Of a stretch of 64,000 nucleotides of DNA, positions 57,182-64,000 are shown piece after piece. The stretch comes from [Actinomadura] parvosata subsp. kistnae (lineage in GTDB: Bacteria > Actinomycetota > Actinomycetes > Streptosporangiales > Streptosporangiaceae), in NCBI RefSeq assembly GCF_900323885.1, contig NZ_OOHJ01000006.1:434001-498000 (forward strand). Reading direction: 5' to 3'. Made by a program: the position numbers and the translations under genes. The notes below the pieces were generated by a model. That model was not told where the DNA came from and made no database searches. It was given only the letters and a program-made list of their open reading frames with translations. Every line of letters begins with the position of its first letter. The stretch's first letter is position 1.

Positions 57182-58423
57182 GTGCATGAATTCCAGGCGC
57201 GGACGATGACCGCCATCGGGAGAGAGATGCCAGCCCAGGATCCGCCGTGCTTTCCCTTCGCCGCCGCAAACCTCTTGCGTCCCCCTGCCGAGTACGCGCG
57301 GCTCGTCCGCGAAGAGCCCATCTCGCGCGTCACGCTGCCCAGCGGTGAGCTCGCCTGGCTGGCCGCCGGCTACGAGCCGGCCCGCACGGTCCTGTCCGAC
57401 CTGCGCTTCAGCAAGCAGGCGAGCACGCGCCCCGGCGCCATCACCGGGTTGCCCATCACCGAGGGCTCCGAGTCGATCTTCTCCAGCGACCCGCCCGCCC
57501 ACACCAGGCTGCGCCGCCTGATCGCCGGCCCGTTCAGGCCCCGCAACGCCGAGGCGCTGCGCCCCCGGATCGAACGGCTCACCGACGACCTGCTCGACGA
57601 GATGGAACGGAAGGGGCCCCCGGCCGATCTGATCTCCCATCTGGCCATGCCCCTGCCGATCACCGTGATATGCGAACTGCTCGGCGTACCGTCAGAAGAC
57701 GCGCCACACTTTCGCGCCTGGACCGACACCATGCTGAGCCTCGACCCGAGCCGGCGCGGTGAGGTCAGGACGGCGATGGCCCGCCTCTGGGCCTATTTCG
57801 GCGGCTTGCTGGAACACAGGCGCCGGCATCCCGGGGACGACCTGCTCACGAAACTCCTGCGGATACGAGACGAAGGCGACCGGCTCGACGACGGCGAACT
57901 GCGCACCCTCGGCATGACCTTGCTGACAGGCGGCTACCAGATCCTGGCCACGCACCTCGGCCACGGCATCATCCACCTCCTGCGCGCACCGGAGGTCTAC
58001 CACCGGGTCGGCCACGACCCGGTTCTGCGCGCACAGGTGGTCACGGAGCTGCTGCGGTACACGCAGAGCGGCGGCAGCCTGGGCTCGCTGCGCATCGCCC
58101 TGGAGGACGTCGAGCTCGACGGGACGCTGATCAAGGCCGGCGAGGCGGTGGTGCCGCTGATCAACGCCGCCAATCGCGATCCCCGCGTCTTCGACCTTCC
58201 CGATGAGCTGCGGCTCAGTCGTGACCCCGGCCAGCACCTCGCCTTCGGCCACGGCATCCACCGCTGCCTCGGCGCACACCTCGCCCGGGTCCAGCTGGAG
58301 ACGACGATCGGCGCGCTCAGCCGCCGGCTGCCGGCCCTGCGCCTCCTCGTCGGAGAGGAGGAGCTGGCCTGGCACCGCGCCTCGACGTTCCACCGGCCCG
58401 TCAAGGTGCCGGTGAGCTGGTAG
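57182..58423 (+). CDS. Cytochrome P450 with atypical I-helix
   Basis: A 413-residue P450. The haem-ligand Cys is in FGHGIHRCLGAHLARVQLE near residue 355, and the K-helix ExxR in VVTELLRYTQ near 285. The I-helix oxygen-binding motif, normally AGxET, reads TGGYQILAT, so neither the acid nor the Thr of the proton relay is present. Similar substitutions occur in P450s that rely on substrate groups or do not hydroxylate. Starts considered: GTG 57182, ATG 57206 or ATG 57227; none has an ideal ribosome site, so the N-terminus is uncertain. Last gene of the cassette, 48 bp after the methyltransferase. Confidence 0.85.
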   Translation: MHEFQARTMTAIGREMPAQDPPCFPFAAANLLRPPAEYARLVREEPISRVTLPSGELAWLAAGYEPARTVLSDLRFSKQASTRPGAITGLPITEGSESIFSSDPPAHTRLRRLIAGPFRPRNAEALRPRIERLTDDLLDEMERKGPPADLISHLAMPLPITVICELLGVPSEDAPHFRAWTDTMLSLDPSRRGEVRTAMARLWAYFGGLLEHRRRHPGDDLLTKLLRIRDEGDRLDDGELRTLGMTLLTGGYQILATHLGHGIIHLLRAPEVYHRVGHDPVLRAQVVTELLRYTQSGGSLGSLRIALEDVELDGTLIKAGEAVVPLINAANRDPRVFDLPDELRLSRDPGQHLAFGHGIHRCLGAHLARVQLETTIGALSRRLPALRLLVGEEELAWHRASTFHRPVKVPVSW

Positions 58424-58494
58424 GCCATCTGCGCGCCACCGCTCGCCGTCTTCGCTCGCTTGAGCTTGCCGGCTACACGGTGCTGCACGACCGC

Positions 58495-58788
58495 GCGATT
58501 CCGGGCAGCCGCGCACGGGCAGGCCGTACTGGCGGGCGAAACCGGCGAAATCGGTCTGGAACACCCCGACCGCGGGGGATGCCGAGCCGCCGCGCGGCGG
58601 CTGCTCCGGCCGCGCCCAGCAGCACGGGGGAGGCCAGGTGGACGATGTCGGGCTGGAAATCGCGCAGGGCCCACGTGAGGCGGCCCGGTCGCCAGGTGGT
58701 CAAGGACGCGGGAGACGGAGTTGGTGACCCCGTTCACCTGGGGCAGGAACGATTCGGTCACGATGGCGACCCTCATATGGCCGTTCAT
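58495..58788 (-). pseudogene. Glycosyltransferase (GT4/MgtA type), N-terminal fragment
   Basis: [21 protein letters not shown] from about 58776 is the classic start of mannosyl-type GT4 enzymes. After LDHLATG the sequence skips and shifts to [25 protein letters not shown] and, after another shift, [16 protein letters not shown]. The C-terminal nucleotide-sugar domain is absent because the P450 gene end lies beyond. At least two shifts and one internal deletion show it is dead. Confidence 0.72.
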
Positions 58789-59613
58789 CCCATCCGTCGG
58801 CGACGGCCGGCTGCCCGGAAGGGTGCGGCGCGGCGAATTCCCCGTCAACGCCCTGTGGGCGCCACAGCTCTTTGACGACGAGCACCGCGAAGGCGGGCAG
58901 GAAGTCGAAGCAGCGCCGGGTCAGCCAGGCGGCGCCGCCGGCGGTCACGCGCAGGGCGCTTCGCCAGGCGGGAGGTTCGGGCGCGCCCGGTTCGAGGCCG
59001 GGCAGCCGTACGGGGAGCCCGCGCAGCCGCAGTCGTTCGGCGGCGAGCCGGGCGAGCAGGCGGTGGCCGCGCTCACTGGGGTGCAGGCGATCCATGCTCC
59101 ACATGCGCGGGTCGTACAGCGCCGGGTGCCGGGCGAGGTCGAGGTGCACGGTGTCATGCCGTCCGGCCAGGCCGGTCACGATGCCGTTGATCAGGTGGAC
59201 GCGGCGGGCCAGCGGGCGGCGGAACGCGTCCGGAACGCGCAGCAGCAGGCCGGGTCGGGCAGGGTGGCGGTCACCACGATGCTGCCGGCACCGGTGAGCC
59301 CGGCGATCGCCTGCTCCAGGTCGCGGGCGATCGCCGTGGGGACGAACCGGCCGCGCAGCGTGTCGTTCACGCCGATCAGGATCGTGGTCACCGAGGGCCG
59401 CAGGGGCAGCGCGCGGGGAAGCTGCTCGCTAGCCAGGTCCGCGGAGCAGGCGCCGCGGACGGCGAGGTTGGTCAGCGCGACCGGGCCGCCCGCGCCCAGC
59501 GCCTCGGCCAGCAGGCCGGCCCAGCCGCGCCCCGGTACGGGGTCGCCCATGCCGGCCGTCACCGAGTCGCCCAGCGCGACGAGCCGGATATCGTCCCTGA
59601 TCACGCTCGTCAT
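58700..59613 (-). pseudogene. SGNH/GDSL hydrolase with one frameshift
   Basis: The first frame from ATG 59613 has the GDSL block LVALGDSVTAGMGDP near residue 14 and IGVNDTLRG (block III) near 82. Near 59245 it shifts: LLLRVPDAFRRPLARRVHLINGIVTG reads on in the next frame to MDRLHPSERGHRLLARL (Asp-His block V). The change equals one missing G in gacccggcctg. Its ATG overlaps the stop of the upstream glycosyltransferase (ATGA). The downstream end runs into the broken GT4 gene and its true stop is unclear. Confidence 0.75.
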
Positions 59614-60398
59614 CGAGGGCTCGCCGGCTTGCCGATCAGCGCGTGAGCCCGCAGGAAGCCCTGGACGGCGGCCGACCACGGGTACCGCTCGGCCCGCGCC
59701 CGCTCGGCGGCGCGCGAGCGCGAGCCGAGCAGGTCCAGGATCGCTGTGGCGCAGGCCGCCGGGTCGTCGTCCACCGCCGCCCCCGCCGGGCCCGCGACCT
59801 CGGGAAGGGTGCTGTCGTGGCTGACCACCACGGGGGTGCCGCTGGCGAGCGCTTCGAGCGCGGCCGGCCCGAACGTCCCGACCGGGCCGGGCGCGAGCGC
59901 CACGCCGGCGCTCGCGAGCGGCCGGGCCGGCACGTCCCGCTCGGAGATGTGCCCCAGGAACCGGACCGGCAGGCCGGTCGCCCGCGCCCGCAGTGTCCCG
60001 AGCAGCGGCCCGTCACCTGCCACGGCCGGCACCGCGGGCAAGCCCCTGCGGCGCAGCTCTGCCAGCGCCCGGATCGAGCGGTCGGCCCGTTTCTCCCGCG
60101 ACAGCCTGCCACAGTGCACCAGCAGCAGCTCACCGGGCCGGGCGAGGCGGGCCCGCACAGCGGCGACGAAGCGGCCGGGGGAGAAGGTGCCCAGATCCAC
60201 GCCCAGCGGCACGCGGACGAGGTTCCGCACGGCGGCCCGCGCCCAGGAGCCGGTCTGCTCGTCGCGGCCAGCGGGCCCGGGTACGACCGGAACGGGTTCG
60301 TGACCGGCGGCGAGGTAGCTGGCGCCGAGCTCGTCGAGCGTGGTCCGCAGCCCACCGGAGACGGGAGTGACGAAGTTGGCGATCCTGGCGATGCGCAC
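59610..60398 (-). CDS. GT4-family glycosyltransferase with internal deletion
   Basis: About 262 residues; full-length relatives have about 380. VRIARIANFVTPVSGGLRTTLDELGASYLAAGHE gives the N-terminal acceptor domain start, but after DEQTGSWARA it jumps to VRNLVRVPLGVDLGTFSPGRF in the donor domain (LLLVHCGRLSREKRADRSI, TFGPAALEALASGTPVV, the EX7E region). About 130 residues between are missing in frame. It is thus probably inactive although open. Starts with GTG at 60398. It forms a block with the SGNH and GT4 genes often seen in actinobacteria. Confidence 0.65.
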   Translation of the reverse strand: MRIARIANFVTPVSGGLRTTLDELGASYLAAGHEPVPVVPGPAGRDEQTGSWARAAVRNLVRVPLGVDLGTFSPGRFVAAVRARLARPGELLLVHCGRLSREKRADRSIRALAELRRRGLPAVPAVAGDGPLLGTLRARATGLPVRFLGHISERDVPARPLASAGVALAPGPVGTFGPAALEALASGTPVVVSHDSTLPEVAGPAGAAVDDDPAACATAILDLLGSRSRAAERARAERYPWSAAVQGFLRAHALIGKPASPR

Positions 60399-60555
60399 AT
60401 CTGGAGGAATTGCCGTCCATTCGACACAGCCGGGTAACAAGGCGTGATGCGGAGCATAAATGTGCTCGACAGATCGGGCTCACGAGCCGGGAACGCCACC
60501 GACCGCCGGGGTGCGGGCGGCCTGCCCGAGATCGAGCGCGACCACGAGGGCGTGG

Positions 60556-60789
60556 TCAGTGGAACTGGGGCACGATCAGGTACAGGCCGTAGAGCACCAC
60601 CGCCGCGCACGCGGTGAAACAGAGCGTGGCCGCGACGACCGCGCCGGAGCCGCCGTCGCCATGGTGTTCCCGTACGGACCGGCGGGCTGAGAGCGCCATC
60701 ACGCCGAGGGAGAAGACGACCACCACCGCGACGCTGACCGCCAGGCTGACCACGAAGACCTGACCCAGCGCGCCCCACTTGACATCCAT
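60556..60789 (-). CDS. Small two-TM protein paired with phosphate transporter
   Basis: A 77-residue protein with helices at about 9-33 (VFVVSLAVSVAVVVVFSLGVMAL) and 52-72, separated by a basic, Gly-rich loop. It begins 15 bases after the PiT stop on the same strand, with GAGGA before its ATG. Small membrane proteins in this position are common after pit genes in actinobacteria; role unknown. Confidence 0.7.
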   Translation of the reverse strand: MDVKWGALGQVFVVSLAVSVAVVVVFSLGVMALSARRSVREHHGDGGSGAVVAATLCFTACAAVVLYGLYLIVPQFH

Positions 60790-60804
60790 GACGTCCTCCT
60801 CGGG

Positions 60805-61947
60805 TCAGGCGGCGGCCGGCTGCGGGGTGCCCGGCAGCTCGTTGACGTTGCCGGCGTGCACCGGGTTGCGGCGGCCGGCGGCGTACAGGCCGGCCGCGGC
60901 GGCGACCGCCACCAGGGCCGCGACGGTGACGCCGAGCGTGCCGGTGGTGGCCACGGCCGCCGCGACGCCTCCGACGGCGGCGGCCGCGGGCAGGGTCAGC
61001 AGCCAGGCCAGCGCCATCCGGCCCGCCACTCCCCAGCGCACCCGCGCCAGCCGCCGGCCCAGCCCCGTGCCCAGGATCGCGCCGGAGACGACCTGCGTGG
61101 TCGACAGCGCGAAGCCAAGGTGCGAGGAGGCCAGGATGACGGTGGTCGCGCTCGCCTCCGCGGCGAAGCCCTGCGGCGACTCGATCTCGGTGATGCCCTT
61201 GCCCATCGTGCGGATGATCCGCCAGCCGCCCAGATAGGTGCCCAGCGCGATGGCCAGCCCGGCGGCCCCGATCACCCAGAACGGCGGCGCGGAGCCGGAG
61301 GCCAGCGTGCCCGTCGAGATCAGCGTCAAGGTGATCACGCCCATGGTCTTCTGCGCGTCGTTGGTGCCGTGCGCCAGCGACACCAGCGAGGCCGAGACGA
61401 TCTGCCCGAAGCGGAACGTCGTCGCCACCGACTCGTGCCGGGCCCTGGCCGTGATGGTGTAGGCCAGGTACGTCGCGGTCATAGCGACGAATCCGGCGAT
61501 CAGCGGTGAGGCCAGCGCCGGGACGAGCACCTTCTCCAGCACCGTGTCGAAGTGCACGCCCTGCACGCCGGCGCCCACCCACACCGCGCCGATCAGCCCG
61601 CCGAACAGCGCGTGCGAGGAGCTGGACGGCAGCCCCAGCAACCAGGTGAGCAGGTTCCACAAGATCGCGCCGATCAGCCCGGCGAACACCATGGGCGGCG
61701 TCACCAGCCGGTCGTCCACGATCCCGCCCGAGATCGTCTTGGCCACCTCCACCGACAGGAAGGCTCCGGCCAGGTTCAGCACGGCCGAGATCGCCACCGC
61801 GATCCTCGGACGCAGCGCGCCCGTCGCGATGGAGGTGGCCATCGCGTTGGCCGTGTCGTGGAATCCGTTGGTGAAGTCGAAGGCCAGCGCCGTGATGATC
61901 ACCACGACGACCAGGAACGTCACATGCTCCATGACTGGATGTCCCAT
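60805..61947 (-). CDS. Inorganic phosphate transporter, PiT family
   Basis: A 380-residue membrane protein with the duplicated PiT signatures [18 protein letters not shown] near residue 25 and [14 protein letters not shown] near 200, each at the end of a half with several helices. It takes up metal-phosphate with protons at low affinity. The start at 61947 (MGHPVMEHV) or 61932 is possible; the former has a weak GGA site. The open frame extends upstream into the serine hydroxymethyltransferase relic without a stop, but that part is not homologous. Confidence 0.88.
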   Translation of the reverse strand: MGHPVMEHVTFLVVVVIITALAFDFTNGFHDTANAMATSIATGALRPRIAVAISAVLNLAGAFLSVEVAKTISGGIVDDRLVTPPMVFAGLIGAILWNLLTWLLGLPSSSSHALFGGLIGAVWVGAGVQGVHFDTVLEKVLVPALASPLIAGFVAMTATYLAYTITARARHESVATTFRFGQIVSASLVSLAHGTNDAQKTMGVITLTLISTGTLASGSAPPFWVIGAAGLAIALGTYLGGWRIIRTMGKGITEIESPQGFAAEASATTVILASSHLGFALSTTQVVSGAILGTGLGRRLARVRWGVAGRMALAWLLTLPAAAAVGGVAAAVATTGTLGVTVAALVAVAAAAGLYAAGRRNPVHAGNVNELPGTPQPAAA

Positions 61948-62317
61948 CCGTTCCGCCGTGCCAGTGAGGTTAGGCGCGCACGGTGAACCGGCGATGAACC
62001 CCCGGCGGGCAGCACGCGACAAAGTCACCCCGTCCCTTCCCGGCGCGATCCAACGGATCGGTCTTCGCCGCGCCGGCCGGGCGGGCTGTGAGAGTACCTG
62101 CTCGGGCATGTGACCGCTCAGGTGGCAGACGTGCGAGGCACACAACGCAAGACGACAACACCGAGCAGCAGGAGCGGCCCGATACGGAAGCAGCGTCGAG
62201 ATGCCCGGGCAGACCTCGACCTGCTGACCGAGCCGCAGCCGCACAAGCGGCCGGGCACCGTCGCGGCCGGCCGCCCGACCGCGTACGACTTCCAGCCTGC
62301 CGAGGCGGACGAGGACC
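61948..62317. other. 370-bp gap upstream of PiT gene
   Basis: Should contain the PiT promoter. It is open in the PiT frame but has no family resemblance. It includes the segment lost or replaced at the 3' end of the serine hydroxymethyltransferase relic. I saw no Pho box that I could defend. Confidence 0.4.
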
Positions 62318-63240
62318 ACGAGCACCATGGGGCAGCCGCGATCCACCTGCTCGGCCAGCTCGCTCTGGCACAGCACCATGCCGCTGCGGGGGCCGCGCAG
62401 GGTTTTGTGGGTGGTGGTGGTGACGATGTGGGCGTGCGGGATCGGGTCGAAGTCGCCGGTGAAGACCTTTCCGGCGACGAGGCCGGCGAAGTGGGCCATG
62501 TCCACCATGAGGGTGGCGCCGACTTCGTCGGCGATCTCCCGCATGATCCGGAAGTTGATCTTCCTGGGGTAGGCGGAGTAGCCCGCGATGAGGATGAGCG
62601 GCCGGAACTCGCGGGCCTGGGCGCGCACCTGGTCGTAGTCGAGCAGGCCGGTGGCCGGGTCGGTGCCGTAGCTGGCCTGGTGGAACATCTTGCCGCTGAT
62701 GTTGGGCCGGAAGCCGTGGGTCAGGTGGCCGCCGGCGTCGAGGCTCATGCCGAGCATCCGCTGGTTGCCGAGGTCGCGGCGCAGGTCTTCCCAGTCGCTG
62801 TCGGACAGGTCGTTGACGTGGCGGGCTTGGGCGCGGGCCAGGGCCGGCGCTTCGACGCGCTGGGCGAGCACGGCCCAGAACGCCACCAGGTTGGCGTCGA
62901 TGCCCGAGTGCGGCTGCACATAGGCGTGGGCCGCGCCGAACAGGGCGGTGGCGTGATCGGCGGCGATCTGCTCGACGGTGTCGACGTTGCGGCATCCGGC
63001 GTAGAAGCGGCGGCCGATGGTGCCTTCGGCGTACTTGTCGCTGAGCCAGTTGCCCATCGCGGCCAGGACGGCGGGGGAGGCGTAGTTCTCGCTGGCGATC
63101 AGCTTGAGGCTTCCCGCTGGTCCTGAAGTTCTTGCCGGATCGCTTCGGCGACGCGGGGTTCGGCTTGCGAGATGAGGTCCAGCGCGGCGGTGAAGGCGAG
63201 CGAGTCGGCGGGCTCAGCAGGCAGGGCCGTGATCGTGTCT
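62318..63240 (-). pseudogene. Serine hydroxymethyltransferase, broken at both ends
   Basis: Matches the actinobacterial long-type enzyme: [19 protein letters not shown], then a one-base shift near 63118 (cggga for cgggga), [38 protein letters not shown], and the PLP-lysine loop [15 protein letters not shown] near 62400. Homology ends at RGCPMVL (about 62318), so about 250 C-terminal residues are gone. No start codon is present at the expected N-terminus. The enzyme makes glycine and methylene-THF; an intact copy must exist elsewhere. Confidence 0.82.
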
Positions 63241-63474
63241 CCGAGAGGTGGGCGAGGAACGGCAGCACGCTAGGCGGCCAGGCTTTCACACTCCGTGCCC
63301 GGTCGTGCTGCCCTGCGGGTGGGGCGGTGGCTGCGGTGGCCATGGCTCGGAGTTGGAGCTGGGGCAGTTTGTCCTGCAGTTCTACAGCGGCTTTATCGGC
63401 GTAGACCTCGATCGCTTCCCGGCCTCCACCGAGGCACCGCTGCACGGTTCGGACGCGGTAGGGCCTGGGTGACT

Positions 63475-64000
63475 TCAGGCAAGTTCCGGCGCGCCACCAT
63501 GCTCAGGCGAGTAGTAGTGCGCGATGGACGCATACCAGGGCATCGACTGCAGGTGCCGAGGCTCCAGACGGACGCCGGTACGGTGCTCGGCAAGGGCGAG
63601 CGCGGCCTGGAGGTGGCGGTCGATGAACCCGTCGCCGGGATCCTGGTAGCCGGGGATCATGTCGAGGTACTCGCCGTCGAGAAGTTGGTCGTCCGGGTGG
63701 CGGATGGGGCTGTAACCGCGATACATGGGATCGAACCTGGCGCGCACCTGGCCGTCGACGGCGTAGAGGAAGGTGGCGTGCCAGTTGACGTTGCGCTTGA
63801 CGCTGGCGATCAGCGCACCGGCCGACAGATCGCGAACCACGTCTCGCATGATGCCCGCGTAGCCACCCCATTCGATCATGATGGATCCCCCCGATGCAGT
63901 GCCCACCTCGATGCCGCCCGGACCGATGTAGTCGGGGTCGTCCACGGCCCGCAGGCGACGCAGCACGTCCTCCGGATCAAGCGCCCTGGCGAAGGTGAAA
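63475..64000 (-). CDS. DUF6461-like protein (5' end beyond right edge)
   Basis: At least 174 codons, open to the window edge, ending at 63475. FTFARALDPEDVLRRLRAVDDPDY at the visible start, then GGSIMIEWGGYAGIMRDVVRDLSAGA, VNWHATFLYAVDGQVRARFDPMYRGY, and GVRLEPRHLQSMPWYASIAHYY. The pattern (opening arginine-rich helix, Gly-Trp core, FLYAVDG strand) is like DUF6461 immunity- or regulator-type proteins of actinobacteria. Function unknown; family named from memory. Confidence 0.65.
   Translation of the reverse strand, partial: FTFARALDPEDVLRRLRAVDDPDYIGPGGIEVGTASGGSIMIEWGGYAGIMRDVVRDLSAGALIASVKRNVNWHATFLYAVDGQVRARFDPMYRGYSPIRHPDDQLLDGEYLDMIPGYQDPGDGFIDRHLQAALALAEHRTGVRLEPRHLQSMPWYASIAHYYSPEHGGAPELA

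Noticed and set aside
60805..63057. A single 750-residue SHMT-PiT fusion protein
   Set aside because: The join is non-homologous sequence and SHMT is truncated; an open frame alone at this GC content is not evidence.
63060..63470. Glycine riboswitch or other leader upstream of the SHMT relic
   Set aside because: No recognisable aptamer core, and the gene's 5' end is itself broken.
1..64000. CRISPR arrays, tRNA or rRNA genes, prophage structural genes
   Set aside because: No regularly spaced repeats, no tRNA cloverleaf with a CCA or T-loop context, and no capsid or terminase motifs were seen by eye.

Overview
The window is high-GC DNA with Shine-Dalgarno-led genes, many GTG starts, overlapping ATGA/GTGA operon junctions, leaderless starts placed 6 bases after a -10 box, and many MFS, TetR, MarR and SigE-type regulators. 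This fits a filamentous actinobacterium. The gene content resembles Streptosporangiaceae such as Nonomuraea, but that placement is an inference. I saw no rRNA, tRNA, CRISPR array or replication origin.

Region 1 (1-6.7 kb) is fairly ordinary. It holds a secreted FG-GAP repeat protein cut by the left edge, a small secreted protein, a decayed sigma-factor piece, a membrane protein, an epoxide-hydrolase-like enzyme, a 14-TM MFS exporter coupled to a Nudix hydrolase, and a GlxA-type regulator facing a dienelactone hydrolase gene.

Region 2 (about 6.1-34.5 kb) is a recombination-scarred accessory region. A 963-bp direct repeat (6099-7061 and 12213-13175) splits the glxA/dienelactone hydrolase pair so that each copy is truncated at the opposite end. 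The enclosed 5.15 kb carries an IS481 remnant, a broken TetR gene, a sigma factor coupled to a membrane-anchored substrate-binding protein, an SDR and a truncated MFS gene. A second direct repeat (167 bp, the 3' end of a GNAT gene) bounds about 8.25 kb with detoxification-type redox genes, an IS256 remnant, a PIN toxin-antitoxin pair and an integrase remnant. Next come a MarR/quinone-oxidoreductase/NmrA set, a complete lasso-peptide A-C-B1-B2 cluster (27.7-30.4 kb), several multiply broken genes, two IS5-type remnants and a second PIN toxin-antitoxin pair.

Region 3 (34.5-52 kb) is mostly regulated catabolic and stress modules. These are an esterase and SDR with a TetR regulator, an SRPBCC-ArsR-DUF899 operon, and a ROK-controlled amino-sugar ABC operon (binding protein, two permeases, SIS isomerase, BadF-type kinase). 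A TetR gene faces a quinone oxidoreductase and serine hydrolase, followed by a secreted GH95 fucosidase with a ricin-type lectin tail.

Region 4 (53.1-58.4 kb) is a compact co-directional biosynthetic cassette: a GTP-cyclohydrolase-I-like protein lacking its second zinc Cys, a bicovalent-flavin oxidase, an O-methyltransferase, a TGS1-like methyltransferase and an atypical P450. I could not match it to a known cluster. Region 5 (58.5-64 kb) has damaged glycosyltransferase and SGNH genes, a PiT phosphate transporter with a small membrane partner, a truncated serine hydroxymethyltransferase and a partial DUF6461-like gene.

Many genes carry single-base frameshifts, often in short G, C or A runs. 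Some may be assembly errors rather than real pseudogenes. The strongest candidates for something new are the lasso peptide with a predicted Leu1-Asp8 ring, the 53-58 kb cassette, the sigma factor/binding-protein sensor pair, and the mirror-symmetric leaderless divergent promoter at 18.5 kb.
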